From positions 1 to 64,000 of the forward strand of contig NZ_LKBW01000310.1 of assembly GCF_002699855.1 (NCBI RefSeq): a stretch of DNA of 64,000 nt. The letters are read 5' to 3'. Positions 17,770-27,064 of this stretch are shown here, in pieces; position 1 is the stretch's first letter, and every line of letters starts with the position of its first letter. Below the pieces are notes generated by a model. That model ran no database searches, was not told the DNA's origin, and saw only the letters and a program-made list of their open reading frames with translations. The position numbers and the translations under genes were made by a program. The stretch comes from Pseudomonas amygdali. GTDB taxonomy: Bacteria; Pseudomonadota; Gammaproteobacteria; Pseudomonadales; Pseudomonadaceae.

Positions 17770-18828
17770 ATGACACAGATCTCCGAACGTTTCCTGGTGC
17801 AGGCTCATCTCGATGCGAAGCAGCCCAAGGCGCTGAGCCCGGCAGAGCAGGCGCGTTACCGAGCCGACATTGCTGCCGAACTCAAGAAGCAGGATGCCGT
17901 GCTGGTCGCTCACTATTATTGCGACCCGGTCATTCAGGCCCTGGCCGAGGAAACCGGCGGTTGCGTGGCCGACTCTCTGGAAATGGCCCGCTTCAGCAAT
18001 AACCACGCTGCCAGTACTGTATTGGTCGCAGGCGTGCGTTTCATGGGCGAAACCGCGAAGATTCTCAACCCGGAAAAACGCGTGTTCATGCCAACGCTCG
18101 AAGCCACCTGTTCGCTTGACGTAGGGTGCCCGGTCGATGAGTTTTCCGCGTTCTGCGATCAGCACCCGGAGCGTACCGTGGTGGTGTATGCCAACACCTC
18201 TGCAGCGGTCAAAGCCCGTGCGGACTGGGTAGTGACCTCTGGCTGCGCGCTGGAGATCGTCGAAAGCCTGATGGACAACGGCGAGAAAATCATCTGGGCT
18301 CCAGACAAGCATCTGGGCCGCTATATCCAGCGTGAAACCGGTGCCGATATGTTGCTGTGGGACGGTGCCTGCATTGTCCACGAAGAATTCAAATCCAAGC
18401 AGCTTGAAGACATGAAAGCCTTGTATCCCGAGGCTGCGATTCTGGTTCACCCGGAATCGCCGGAAGCAGTGATCGAGCTGGCTGACGTTGTCGGCTCCAC
18501 CAGTCAGATGATTGCCGCCGCGCAGCGCTTGCCCAACAAGACGTTCATTGTGGCCACCGACCGGGGCATCTTTTACAAGATGCAGCAGTTGTGCCCGGAC
18601 AAGATCTTCATCGAGGCGCCTACGGCCGGTAACGGCGCTGCATGCCGAAGCTGTGCACATTGCCCGTGGATGGCGATGAATACGCTTGAGCGCACCTTGC
18701 AGTGCCTGCGCGAGGGTAGCAATGAGATATTCGTTGACCCGGCGCTGATCCCCAACGCCGTACGCCCGTTGCAGCGCATGCTGGACTTCACCCAAGCGGC
18801 GCGCTTGCGACAAGCGGGCAATGCCTGA
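17770..18828 (+). CDS. nadA: Quinolinate synthase NadA
   Basis: A 352-residue 4Fe-4S enzyme that condenses iminoaspartate with dihydroxyacetone phosphate to quinolinate in NAD synthesis. Cysteines C114, C201 and C298 have exactly the spacing of the E. coli cluster ligands (113/200/297). YYCDPVIQALAEETGG near 49 is a family signature. The frame is open from 17680, but the family start MTQISERFLVQ is at 17770. A bidirectional terminator follows. Confidence 0.96.
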   Translation: MTQISERFLVQAHLDAKQPKALSPAEQARYRADIAAELKKQDAVLVAHYYCDPVIQALAEETGGCVADSLEMARFSNNHAASTVLVAGVRFMGETAKILNPEKRVFMPTLEATCSLDVGCPVDEFSAFCDQHPERTVVVYANTSAAVKARADWVVTSGCALEIVESLMDNGEKIIWAPDKHLGRYIQRETGADMLLWDGACIVHEEFKSKQLEDMKALYPEAAILVHPESPEAVIELADVVGSTSQMIAAAQRLPNKTFIVATDRGIFYKMQQLCPDKIFIEAPTAGNGAACRSCAHCPWMAMNTLERTLQCLREGSNEIFVDPALIPNAVRPLQRMLDFTQAARLRQAGNA

Positions 18829-18838
18829 CAGCCGTAAT

Positions 18839-18867
18839 GAAAAAGCCCGACGCTTGCGTCGGGCTTT
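18839..18867. terminator. Bidirectional terminator nadA / bepA
   Basis: Arms GCCCGACGC (18845-18853) and GCGTCGGGC (18856-18864) around TT, with an A-run before and TTT after. It serves both convergent genes. Confidence 0.9.
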
Positions 18868-18879
18868 CTCATTCGGACA

Positions 18880-20313
18880 TCAGTTCATCATGTCCTTGAC
18901 CATCCGCTCTTGTTCAATCAGATCCTTTTGCCGTGCATCAATGCGTGACGCCAACTGGAAGTTGTTGGCCGCACGGCGTTTGGCAAAGTCCAGTTGCTGG
19001 ATTGCCTGACGGAAATCGCCGACCAGTGCGAAATATTCGGCGCGCGCCTGATGCAGGCCGATGGTGTTGCCGTTCAGGCCACGGGTTTCCGCCACGACGT
19101 ACCAGATGTCGGGATCATCCGGGCGGGTCTTGAGCAGCGCTTCAAGGCTTTTTTCGGCTTCGGCGGTGCGGTTCTGCTTGAGCAGCACGTCAATACGCAC
19201 ATCATTGAGCGGGTAGCTGCCAGGGTACAGCGTCAGCATGCGATCGACCCGTTGCTGGGCATCGGCCAAGCGGTTATTGGTGATGTCCAGGTCGATCTGC
19301 GTCAGATTATAGGTGATGTCGTTTGGCGCTTTTTCGATTAATGGCTTGAGGGTTTCTCTGGCTTCGTTCAGTTGCCCACCCTTGATCTGTGCGATGGCCA
19401 GACCATAGCGAGCTGGATCGGATTTCGGGTTTTCAACCAGTTGCGCACGAAAGCGCTTGGCGGCGATACCAGGTGTTTCTTCGTATATCAACGCAACGCG
19501 GGCGCGCATCAGTTGATACAGCAGGCTGTCTTCCTTGCCGCCAGGCTTGGCCTGCTCGGCGCGGTTGCGTGTGTCAGCGATCCGCGATTCGCTCACCGGG
19601 TGAGTCAGTAGAAACTCCGGTGGCCTTGCATCAAACCGATACTGACGCATTAAACGCTCGAACATGGTGGGCATGTTGCGCGGGTCATAACCGGCCTTCT
19701 CCAGATTGAGAATGCCGATACGGTCGGCCTCCTGCTCGTTCTGGCGCGAAAAGCGACGTTGCTCCTGGATTGCAGCCGCCTGTGAGCCGGCGATGGTTGC
19801 GATACCGGCATCACCGGCACCTGCGGCAGCCATGACAATACCCGCCAGCATCGCGGCCATTACCGGCACCTGCATACGCTGCTGGGCCTCCATGCTTCTG
19901 GCGAAGTGGCGTTGCGACAAGTGAGCCAGCTCGTGGGCCAGTACCGACGCGTATTCGCCCTCGGTCTGGGCGTTGAGGAACAGGCCGCCGTTGACACCGA
20001 TGATCCCGCCGGGTGCGGCAAAGGCGTTGAGTTGCGGGCTGTTGATCAGGATGAATTCAAGACGCCGGTCCTGAACCTGGCTGGTCTCGGCCAGGCGGTA
20101 CACCGAGGTCTCGACGTAGTCCTTGAGTTGCGGGTCTGACAGCTGCGCCACCTGGCCGCGCAGCAACCCCAGCCACGCACGGCCCAGACGGTGCTCCTGT
20201 TCGGGAGAGACAATCGAGGAGCTGGCGTCGCCAAGTGAAGGCAGGTCATCAGCCATGCCATGCGTAGCGAACAGGCAAGCGAGGGTGAGCAGTGTAGGAC
20301 GCAAAAAATTCAT
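18880..20313 (-). CDS. bepA: M48 metalloprotease, BepA-like, with TPR repeats
   Basis: A 477-residue periplasmic zinc protease resembling BepA (YfgC), which helps assemble LptD and degrades stalled outer-membrane proteins. A signal peptide (1-20, THGMA) is followed by an M48 domain with HELAH at 127-131 and a downstream NEQEAD giving the third ligand, then C-terminal TPR repeats (about 310-470). The frame extends to 20505, but the start MNFLRPTLLTLACLF at 20313 begins the signal peptide. It is divergent from the TusA-like gene. Confidence 0.92.
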   Translation of the reverse strand: MNFLRPTLLTLACLFATHGMADDLPSLGDASSSIVSPEQEHRLGRAWLGLLRGQVAQLSDPQLKDYVETSVYRLAETSQVQDRRLEFILINSPQLNAFAAPGGIIGVNGGLFLNAQTEGEYASVLAHELAHLSQRHFARSMEAQQRMQVPVMAAMLAGIVMAAAGAGDAGIATIAGSQAAAIQEQRRFSRQNEQEADRIGILNLEKAGYDPRNMPTMFERLMRQYRFDARPPEFLLTHPVSESRIADTRNRAEQAKPGGKEDSLLYQLMRARVALIYEETPGIAAKRFRAQLVENPKSDPARYGLAIAQIKGGQLNEARETLKPLIEKAPNDITYNLTQIDLDITNNRLADAQQRVDRMLTLYPGSYPLNDVRIDVLLKQNRTAEAEKSLEALLKTRPDDPDIWYVVAETRGLNGNTIGLHQARAEYFALVGDFRQAIQQLDFAKRRAANNFQLASRIDARQKDLIEQERMVKDMMN

Positions 20314-20453
20314 GCACGAAGCTCTGGTCAGAAGAACCTGTACTGTAGCTGGCTCAATGGCGTGCTGACCAGAGTGAGGTATTCTTGCCGCCTTATCCGC
20401 CATGCCTTTTCGGACATGGTTTGTAATTCGATGTGTCCGCCTGGAGAGAAACG

Positions 20454-20705
20454 ATGTCTGACGCTGTAGTGCGCCCCGAGGTGTGCGACGCCGAACTGGA
20501 TGCAAGTGGCCTCAACTGTCCGCTGCCTCTGCTGAAAGCCAAGATGGAACTCAATCGTCTGGCCAGCGGCGCGGTGCTGAAGGTGATCGCGACTGACGCC
20601 GGGTCACAGCGGGATTTTCGAACCTTTGCCAGACTTTCCGGGCATGAGTTGCTGCATGAAGAGGTCGACGCTGGCACTTATCTTTACTGGCTACGCAAGG
20701 CTTGA
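20454..20705 (+). CDS. TusA-family sulfurtransferase-like protein
   Basis: An 83-residue SirA/TusA/YedF-fold protein. The CPLP motif at 22-25 carries the conserved cysteine C22 used for persulfide transfer in the family, in tRNA thiolation, molybdopterin or other sulfur trafficking. The ATG at 20454 has GGAGAG upstream; the upstream ATG at 20433 does not. It is followed 34 bp later by the PerM-like gene in the same direction. Whether this is the true TusA of mnm5s2U synthesis or a paralogue is unclear. Confidence 0.88.
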   Translation: MSDAVVRPEVCDAELDASGLNCPLPLLKAKMELNRLASGAVLKVIATDAGSQRDFRTFARLSGHELLHEEVDAGTYLYWLRKA

Positions 20706-20739
20706 ACCGCCACCGCCGTTTTTTTGAAAAGGATGTTTG

Positions 20740-21810
20740 ATGTTCAATGTGCTTCGCAATTGGGTGCAACGCTACTTCTCCGATGAGGAGGCGGTGGTAC
20801 TGGCGGTCTTGCTGTTTCTGGCGTTTACCCTTGTCCTGACCCTGGGCGGAATGCTCGCGCCGGTCATTGCGGGGTTGGTGCTGGCCTTCCTGATGCACGG
20901 GTTGGTCAGTGTTCTGGAGCGCCTGCGCCTGCCTGAAATGGCCGCAGTCGGCTTGGTCTTCACGCTGTTCATCGGTGTGCTGCTGCTGTTCCTGCTGGTG
21001 CTGGTACCACTGCTCTGGCACCAGTTGATCACGCTGTTCAACGAAGCACCGGGCATGCTTGCCAAGTGGCAGTCTGTACTGCTGTTGCTGCCCGAACGTT
21101 ACCCGCATCTGGTTTCCGACGAGCAAGTGTTGCTGGCGATCGAAGTCGCCCGTGGTGAAGTGGGCAAGATCGGTCAGTTGGCGCTGACCTTCTCGATCTC
21201 CAGCCTGCCATTGCTGGTCAACCTGATGATCTACCTGGTGCTGGTGCCGATTCTGGTGTTCTTCTTTCTGAAGGATCGGCACATGATCGGCCGCTGGGCG
21301 CGCGGCTATCTGCCTCGCGAGCGTGCGTTGATCAACCGGGTGGCGGATGAGATGAAGCGTCAGATTGCCAATTATATTCGCGGCAAGGTCATCGAGATTT
21401 TCATCTGTGGTGGCGTGACCTACATCGCGTTCGCCGCGCTCGGGCTCAACTACGCAGCGCTGCTGGCGATGCTGGTCGGCATATCTGTGGTCGTGCCTTA
21501 CGTTGGCGCGGTGGTGGTCACAGTGCCGGTGGCGTTGATCGGATTGTTCCAGTGGGGCTGGGGTGATCAGTTCATCTACCTGATGATTGCCCACGGCATC
21601 ATTCAGGCGCTGGATGGCAATGTTCTGGTGCCGTTGCTGTTTTCCGAGGCCGTCAACCTGCACCCGGTTGCAATCATTTGCGCCGTGCTGCTGTTTGGCG
21701 GGCTGTGGGGATTCTGGGGGATCTTCTTTGCGATTCCGCTGGCCACGTTGTTCAAGGCCGTCCTCGATGCCTGGCCGCGTAATGAACCCACTGTGGCACC
21801 ACTGCTTTAA
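20740..21810 (+). CDS. perM: PerM/AI-2E-transporter-family membrane protein
   Basis: A 356-residue polytopic inner-membrane protein of the PerM/YdiK (AI-2E exporter-like) family. Hydrophobic helices lie near 20-60, 65-90, 145-185, 205-240 and 265-345, with the family stretch HGIIQALDGNVLVPLLFSEAVNLHP near 285-310. AAGGA lies six bases upstream of the ATG at 20740. The transported substrate is unknown; autoinducer export is only a family label. Its gene end faces bcp across a perfect hairpin. Confidence 0.82.
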   Translation: MFNVLRNWVQRYFSDEEAVVLAVLLFLAFTLVLTLGGMLAPVIAGLVLAFLMHGLVSVLERLRLPEMAAVGLVFTLFIGVLLLFLLVLVPLLWHQLITLFNEAPGMLAKWQSVLLLLPERYPHLVSDEQVLLAIEVARGEVGKIGQLALTFSISSLPLLVNLMIYLVLVPILVFFFLKDRHMIGRWARGYLPRERALINRVADEMKRQIANYIRGKVIEIFICGGVTYIAFAALGLNYAALLAMLVGISVVVPYVGAVVVTVPVALIGLFQWGWGDQFIYLMIAHGIIQALDGNVLVPLLFSEAVNLHPVAIICAVLLFGGLWGFWGIFFAIPLATLFKAVLDAWPRNEPTVAPLL

Positions 21811-21825
21811 GCAGCAAGTCTGGAT

Positions 21826-21852
21826 CGTTGCGGCACCTTGCGTGCCGCAACG
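21826..21852. terminator. Hairpin between convergent perM and bcp
   Basis: Perfect 11-bp arms CGTTGCGGCAC (21826-21836) and GTGCCGCAACG (21842-21852) with loop CTTGC. There is no strong T-tract on either side. Confidence 0.7.
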
Positions 21853-21864
21853 CTTATCGGAATA

Positions 21865-22338
21865 TCAGCCTTTGTTCAGGGCCTCGGCCTGCGCCAGTAC
21901 TTCAGCCACATGGCCCGGCACTTTAACGCCGCGCCATTCCTGGCGCAGTACGCCTTCCTTGTCGATCAGGAAGGTGCTGCGGTCAACGCCCAGGTATTCC
22001 TTGCCATACAGCTTCTTGAGCTTGATGACGTCGAACAGCTGGCAGACGGCTTCGTCCTTGTCCGAAATCAGCTCGAACGGGAAAGACTGCTTGGCCTTGA
22101 AGTTTTCATGGGTTTTCAGGCTGTCTCGTGAAACACCGAGCACAACCGTATTGGCCGCCTGAAACTGCGCGATATGGTCACGAAAGTCCTGACCCTGCGT
22201 GGTGCAGCCGGGCGTGTTGTCTTTCGGGTAAAAATAAATCACGACCTGCTGACCCTTGAGCGCGGACAGCTCTACGGTCTGTCCGCTGGTCGCGGGTGCC
22301 TGAAAGTCGGGAACCGGTTGATCTACTGTGACGGTCAT
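21865..22338 (-). CDS. bcp: Thioredoxin-dependent peroxiredoxin Bcp
   Basis: A 157-residue BCP/PrxQ-type peroxiredoxin that reduces hydrogen peroxide and organic peroxides. The peroxidatic cysteine is C45 in NTPGCTTQGQDF. The position of the usual resolving cysteine five residues later (E. coli C50) is Q50 here, so it likely works as a 1-Cys or atypical enzyme; the other cysteine is C99. AAGGAG precedes the ATG. It follows gcvR by nine bases in one operon, its normal partner. Confidence 0.94.
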   Translation of the reverse strand: MTVTVDQPVPDFQAPATSGQTVELSALKGQQVVIYFYPKDNTPGCTTQGQDFRDHIAQFQAANTVVLGVSRDSLKTHENFKAKQSFPFELISDKDEAVCQLFDVIKLKKLYGKEYLGVDRSTFLIDKEGVLRQEWRGVKVPGHVAEVLAQAEALNKG

Positions 22339-22347
22339 GGGAACTCC

Positions 22348-22911
22348 TTACATTGGGGCTTGTGGGCGCCAGGGTTCGATCAGTGCGTCGAGATTCAGCG
22401 CGTCGGCAAAATCGAGGAATTGATCGCGCAGCCAGCTGATCTGGGTCCCGGCAGGCAGTGTCACCGTGAATGTGGCATTAAGCATGGTGCCACCGGTCTG
22501 CGGAGCCTGATATGTGTCACAGATCAGATTTTCCAGCTCGACGTTGTGGTCAATGAAGAACTGGCACAGCTCATTGATGATGTCCGGGCGGTACGCCGAG
22601 CTGACGTAAGCCACGTAGGGCAGGGCTTCCGGGCGGTTCTCCAGGGTAGCGCTGCGTACCACGCTGGTGGTGAACGCATGCTTCTTGGAGAGGCTCGACA
22701 GGCTGGTTTCGAGGCGCGCCAGAGCGTCCCAACTGCCTGACACCTGAAGAATCAGCGCACTGCACTCACCGTGGCGAGTAAGGCGCGAGGTGACTACCGA
22801 GCAGCGGTTTTCATGGCTGGCACGGCACAGGACGTTGGTCAGCTCCATGGGGTTTGCGCCAAGGGCACTGATGACAAGGAATTGTTCGCGAACTGTGGGG
22901 GTGGACGACAT
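22348..22911 (-). CDS. gcvR: Glycine cleavage system repressor GcvR
   Basis: A 187-residue protein with two tandem ACT domains (about 8-85 and 95-175). By family knowledge GcvR binds GcvA and blocks activation of the glycine cleavage operon, with ACT domains sensing glycine. AGGA lies seven bases upstream of the ATG. It is the first gene of the gcvR-bcp pair, divergent from dapA. Confidence 0.9.
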   Translation of the reverse strand: MSSTPTVREQFLVISALGANPMELTNVLCRASHENRCSVVTSRLTRHGECSALILQVSGSWDALARLETSLSSLSKKHAFTTSVVRSATLENRPEALPYVAYVSSAYRPDIINELCQFFIDHNVELENLICDTYQAPQTGGTMLNATFTVTLPAGTQISWLRDQFLDFADALNLDALIEPWRPQAPM

Positions 22912-23235
22912 GCAGCATTCCTAGACGATGAGCGGTCGTTACTTTTTCGGACTTGCGGGGCTGTTTCGACAATCGATGGCGCGAGATACCTTCCCGGGTC
23001 CCGGAGCGCCTGCCTTGCATGGAAGTACCATGACGGGCTGGAGTGCACTGGGGCAGGGCTTCTGGCGACAAATTCGACCGATTGAGCGAGGTGCGCAGGT
23101 GACCAGTACCGATCAAAGGACGAAGGGTAGCGAAAACCATCGCTCAGGGGAATGCTCAGAGCGCGGTACTTCGCTTGTACAAGGCTGATAGCGCCAGTAC
23201 CATTACGGCTCTCTTTTTCCGGCAGGAGCGGTTGC

Positions 23236-24114
23236 ATGATTGCGGGCAGTATGGTGGCAATGGTCACACCAATGGATGCACAAGGTCGTCTGGACTGGGA
23301 CAGCCTGAGCAAACTGGTTGACTTCCACTTGCAAGAGGGCACCAACGCCATTGTTGCCGTCGGCACCACCGGTGAATCGGCGACGCTGGATGTGAGCGAA
23401 CACATCGAGGTGATCCGCCGTGTGGTTGCCCAGGTTGCAGGACGTATTCCGGTCATCGCCGGTACAGGCGCCAATTCGACGCGCGAAGCCGTCGAGCTGA
23501 CCACCAACGCCAAGACCGCTGGCGCCGATGCGTGCCTGCTGGTAACGCCTTATTACAACAAGCCGACGCAAGAAGGCCTGTTTCAGCATTTCAGCCACAT
23601 CGCTAACGCCGTAGACATCCCGCAGATCCTCTACAACGTGCCGGGCCGTACGGCTTGCGACATGCTGCCAGAGACTGTTGCGCGTCTGTCTGCGGTAAAA
23701 AACATCATCGGCATCAAGGAAGCCACCGGCAACCTGCAGCGCGCCAAGGACATTCTGGCCAGCGTCAGCAGTGATTTTCTGGTGTACTCCGGTGACGACG
23801 CTACGGCAGTCGAATTGATGCTGCTGGGCGGCAAGGGCAATATTTCCGTCACTGCCAACGTTGCACCGCGCCTCATGAGCGATCTGTGCGCAGCGGCCAT
23901 GCGTGGCGATGCCGAGACGGCGCGGGCGATTCACGAAAAGCTCATGCCGCTCAACAACACCCTGTTTATCGAATCCAACCCTATCCCCGTGAAGTGGGCC
24001 TTGCATGAAATGGGTAAGATGCCAGCCGGTATCCGTCTGCCGCTTACCTGGCTCAGCGAAGCCTGTCACGAACCGCTGCGTCAGGCCCTGCGCCAGTCCG
24101 GCGTCCTGGTTTAA
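23236..24114 (+). CDS. dapA: 4-hydroxy-tetrahydrodipicolinate synthase DapA
   Basis: A 292-residue TIM-barrel class I aldolase that condenses pyruvate with aspartate semialdehyde, the first step of lysine and diaminopimelate synthesis. Schiff-base lysine K161 lies in IGIKEATGN, Y133 in LYNVPGR and the T44-T45 pair in GTTGES. The frame is open from 23152, but MIAGSMVAMVTPM at 23236 has GCAGGAG upstream. It is the first gene of dapA-bamC-MBL-purC. Confidence 0.96.
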   Translation: MIAGSMVAMVTPMDAQGRLDWDSLSKLVDFHLQEGTNAIVAVGTTGESATLDVSEHIEVIRRVVAQVAGRIPVIAGTGANSTREAVELTTNAKTAGADACLLVTPYYNKPTQEGLFQHFSHIANAVDIPQILYNVPGRTACDMLPETVARLSAVKNIIGIKEATGNLQRAKDILASVSSDFLVYSGDDATAVELMLLGGKGNISVTANVAPRLMSDLCAAAMRGDAETARAIHEKLMPLNNTLFIESNPIPVKWALHEMGKMPAGIRLPLTWLSEACHEPLRQALRQSGVLV

Positions 24115-24132
24115 TTGAGGAAGTATCACGCA

Positions 24133-25251
24133 ATGAAGCGATTGGCCGGACTTTCCGCACTTGCTCTTATTATCTCCAGCACCAGCGGTTGCGGTTGGCT
24201 CTGGGGCGAAGATGGTTACTTCCGTGATCGCGGTAGCGATTACCTCCAGGCTACCCAGACCCCACCCATGCAGGTGCCTGCCGATGTGTCCGGCGTCAAG
24301 CGCCTCGACCCGTTGCTGCCGATCCCGCGCAATGTGGCTGACAGCACCCAGAAAGAAGGCGAATACACGGTTCCTCGTCCTCTGCCACTGGGCACGACTT
24401 CCGAGTCGAGCGATTTCAGCCTGCAGAAAAGCGGCGATGCGCGCTGGATTCTGGCTCAGCGTCAGCCAGCCGAAGTCTGGCCGGTGGCTCATCAATACTT
24501 TGAAGACAATGGTTTCCGTATCGCTGAAGAGCGCCCGCAGACTGGCGAATTCAGCTCCTCGTGGCAGCGTCTTGATGAACTGTCCGCTTCGGTTGCCAAG
24601 CGCCTGAGCGCCGCTGGCGTTTCAGCCGACGCTGAAACCCGCGTGCGGGTTCGTATCGAGCCGGGCGTGCAGCGCAATACCAGTGAAGTCTATGTGGTGA
24701 GCGTCGAGCGTCCTGCCGGCAGCACTGCCGATGTGGCCTTCCCGACCCGTACCACCAACCTGGGGCTTGATGCCGCACTGACCGACGATCTGCTGGCCAG
24801 CATGGGTCGCAACGCCGAGAAGGGCGGTTCTATTTCCCTGTTGGCGGCACGTGACTACTACACCCCGAGCCGTGTTGCCTTGAGCGAAGACGGTAGCGGC
24901 AACCCGGTATTGAACCTCGGTGCCGATCTCGACCGTGCGTGGTCGAGTGTCGGCCGCGCGCTGGATCAGGGTGACTGGCGCGTCGAGGACATCAACCGCA
25001 GCCTGGGTCTGTACTACATCAACCTGGCCGAAAAGGCCAAAATGCCTGAAAACGAGCCTGGTTTCTTCGGTCGCCTGTTTGGCAGCAAGTCGAGCAAGGA
25101 AGAGATCGATGCCCGTGCCGAGCGTTATCAGGTTCGCCTGAGCAAGGTGGGTGACAACGTTCAAGTGACCGTCGAGAAGAACATCAACACCGTTGCGCCT
25201 GCGGATATCGCGCGTCGGGTGTTGAGCGTTATTCAAGACAACCTGGGTTAA
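24133..25251 (+). CDS. bamC: Outer-membrane assembly lipoprotein BamC
   Basis: A 372-residue lipoprotein of the Bam beta-barrel assembly complex (formerly NlpB). The signal peptide ends with lipidated C20 (SSTSGC), then an unstructured N-terminal BamD-binding stretch and two helix-grip domains. GAGGAAG lies nine bases upstream of the ATG at 24133; a TTG at 24115 also opens the frame. It sits immediately behind dapA as in other gammaproteobacteria, and its stop abuts the next gene's GTG. Confidence 0.93.
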   Translation: MKRLAGLSALALIISSTSGCGWLWGEDGYFRDRGSDYLQATQTPPMQVPADVSGVKRLDPLLPIPRNVADSTQKEGEYTVPRPLPLGTTSESSDFSLQKSGDARWILAQRQPAEVWPVAHQYFEDNGFRIAEERPQTGEFSSSWQRLDELSASVAKRLSAAGVSADAETRVRVRIEPGVQRNTSEVYVVSVERPAGSTADVAFPTRTTNLGLDAALTDDLLASMGRNAEKGGSISLLAARDYYTPSRVALSEDGSGNPVLNLGADLDRAWSSVGRALDQGDWRVEDINRSLGLYYINLAEKAKMPENEPGFFGRLFGSKSSKEEIDARAERYQVRLSKVGDNVQVTVEKNINTVAPADIARRVLSVIQDNLG

Positions 25252-26010
25252 GTGCGTTTCGCGGTTCTCGGCAGCGGCAGTCGTGGCAACGGCACGCTGG
25301 TCGCAAGCAACGATACATACGTACTGGTCGATTGCGGTTTCTCCCTGCGGGAAACCGAGCGGCGCCTGGCGCGTCTGGGCGTCGCTGCAAACCAGTTGAG
25401 TGCGATTCTGGTAACCCACGAGCATGCCGATCATGTGCATGGCGTGGGTTTGCTGTCGCGGCGCTACAATGTACCGGTCTACCTCAGCAGCGGTACCTTG
25501 CGCGGTATGCGAAAACCGGTTGAAGTTGCCGGTTTGCTGGCGGGCGGGGAGAGCTTGCAGGTGGGCGCATTGGGCATCGATGTAGTGTCTGTCGCTCATG
25601 ATGCGCTTGAACCGACGCAGTTTGTCTTCAATGACGGCAAGCGCCGCTTCGGTCTGCTGACCGACCTGGGCTCTTACTGCTCCAACGTATTGCAGCGTTA
25701 TCAAGGCCTGGATGCCTTGATGATCGAGGCCAATCACTGTCGCGACATGCTTGCCCGAGGCCAGTATCCGGTCTTTCTCAAGCAGCGCGTTGGCTGTGAA
25801 ACAGGTCATTTGAACAATCATCAGGCCGCCAGCCTGGTGAGCGAGCTGGGATGGCAGGACCTTCAGCACCTGGTGCTGGCGCATCTGAGCAGCAAGAACA
25901 ACCTGCCGCATCTGGCCCGGCAATGTTTTGTCGACACCCTTGGGTGCGACCCGGACTGGCTGCAACTGGCCGATCAAGATTCAGGGCTCGACTGGCGACA
26001 TATCGCCTAG
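25252..26010 (+). CDS. MBL-fold metallo-hydrolase
   Basis: A 252-residue metallo-beta-lactamase-fold hydrolase of the YycJ/WalJ-like type. The metal motif THEHADH is at residues 55-61 (H56, H58, D60, H61), and downstream metal residues include D27 region and LTDLG near 140. The cellular substrate is not established; relatives act on DNA or RNA ends or phosphodiesters. It begins with GTG directly after the bamC TAA. Confidence 0.88.
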   Translation: MRFAVLGSGSRGNGTLVASNDTYVLVDCGFSLRETERRLARLGVAANQLSAILVTHEHADHVHGVGLLSRRYNVPVYLSSGTLRGMRKPVEVAGLLAGGESLQVGALGIDVVSVAHDALEPTQFVFNDGKRRFGLLTDLGSYCSNVLQRYQGLDALMIEANHCRDMLARGQYPVFLKQRVGCETGHLNNHQAASLVSELGWQDLQHLVLAHLSSKNNLPHLARQCFVDTLGCDPDWLQLADQDSGLDWRHIA

Positions 26011-26038
26011 CCCAACTACTTAGCAAGCGGAGCCCATC

Positions 26039-26749
26039 ATGGAAAAACGTGAAGAACTCTACCGCGGCAAAGCCAAATCGGTTTACAAGACCGACGACGC
26101 TGACCGCTTGATCCTGCTGTTCCGTAACGACACTTCGGCGTTCGACGGCAAGCGCATCGAACAACTGGACCGTAAAGGCATGGTGAACAACAAGTTCAAC
26201 GCCTTCATCATGCAAAAGCTTGAAGAAGCGGGCGTTCCGACCCAATTCGACAAGCTGCTGGGCGACAATGAGTGCCTGGTCAAGAAGCTCGACATGATCC
26301 CGGTCGAATGCGTCGTGCGTAACTACGCTGCCGGCAGCCTGGTCAAACGTCTGGGCATCGAAGAGGGTACCAGGCTCAATCCTTACACCTTCGAACTGTT
26401 CCTCAAGGACGACGCCAAGGGCGACCCGTTCATCAACGAATCCCACGTTGTGGCATTCGGCTGGGGCACTGCCGAGCAACTGGTTCGCATGAAAGAGTTG
26501 TCGATCAAGGTCAATGAAGTCCTGACCAAACTGTTCGACGACGCTGGCCTGCTGCTGGTCGACTTCAAACTCGAATTCGGCGTATTCCACGGTGAAATCG
26601 TCCTCGGCGACGAATTCAGCCCGGACGGCTGCCGCCTCTGGGACAAGGACACTCGCAAGAAAATGGACAAGGACCGCTTCCGCCAGGGTCTGGGCGATGT
26701 CATCGAAGCTTACGAAGAAGTCGCAAACCGTCTGGGCGTGCCGCTGTAA
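26039..26749 (+). CDS. purC: SAICAR synthetase PurC
   Basis: A 236-residue phosphoribosylaminoimidazole-succinocarboxamide synthase, the ATP-dependent step joining aspartate to CAIR in purine synthesis. Family signatures include LYRGKAKSVYKTDD at the N terminus, PVECVVRNYAAGSL near 86 and LVDFKLEFG near 175. GGAG precedes the ATG. It is last in the dapA run. Confidence 0.96.
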   Translation: MEKREELYRGKAKSVYKTDDADRLILLFRNDTSAFDGKRIEQLDRKGMVNNKFNAFIMQKLEEAGVPTQFDKLLGDNECLVKKLDMIPVECVVRNYAAGSLVKRLGIEEGTRLNPYTFELFLKDDAKGDPFINESHVVAFGWGTAEQLVRMKELSIKVNEVLTKLFDDAGLLLVDFKLEFGVFHGEIVLGDEFSPDGCRLWDKDTRKKMDKDRFRQGLGDVIEAYEEVANRLGVPL

Positions 26750-26791
26750 GCGGAAAAAACACGCAAGCGCTTGATATCACGAAAAAAAACA

Positions 26792-26813
26792 GCAGAAGGG
26801 CTTCGCCTTCTGC
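26792..26813 (+). terminator. Hairpin after purC
   Basis: Arms GCAGAAGG and CCTTCTGC around GCTTCG. An A8 run precedes it, but no U-tract follows, so it may act better on the minus strand or as a stabilising 3' hairpin. Confidence 0.55.
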
Positions 26814-26840
26814 GTTGATGCTGTTATGATGCGCGCCGTT

Positions 26841-26930
26841 GGAGAGATGCCAGAGTGGCCGAATGGGACGGATTCGAAATCCGTTGTACCTTCACCGGTA
26901 CCTAGGGTTCGAATCCCTATCTCTCCGCCA
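26841..26930 (+). tRNA. tRNA-Ser (CGA)
   Basis: A 90-nt class II tRNA with a long variable arm and encoded CCA. Acceptor GGAGAGA pairs near TCTCTCC; the anticodon loop TTCGAAA gives CGA; the T-loop is GGTTCGAATCC. A TATGAT -10-like box lies just upstream at about 26825. Confidence 0.96.
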
Positions 26931-26942
26931 TTATTTGAAAAG

Positions 26943-26973
26943 CCCCGTGAATATTTGATTCACGGGGTTTTTT
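26943..26973 (+). terminator. Terminator after tRNA-Ser
   Basis: Perfect arms CCCCGTGAAT and ATTCACGGGG with loop ATTTG, followed by T6. Confidence 0.93.
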
Positions 26974-27064
26974 GTTTTCAGGCTGTACTACCTCCCTCGT
27001 TCCCAGATTTTTCCCTTCCCCGACTCCGTTTTTTCCGCAGTCGAAGATAGCTGGCCGGTCAGAA

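Noticed and set aside
20551..21663. 370-codon minus-strand open frame
   Set aside because: Antisense shadow of the PerM-like gene, His/Gln-rich low complexity.
23203..24495. 430-codon minus-strand open frame
   Set aside because: Antisense to dapA and the start of bamC; no recognisable domain.
24622..25977. 451-codon minus-strand open frame across bamC and the MBL gene
   Set aside because: Antisense to two well-supported genes and Gln/Arg-rich without a domain.
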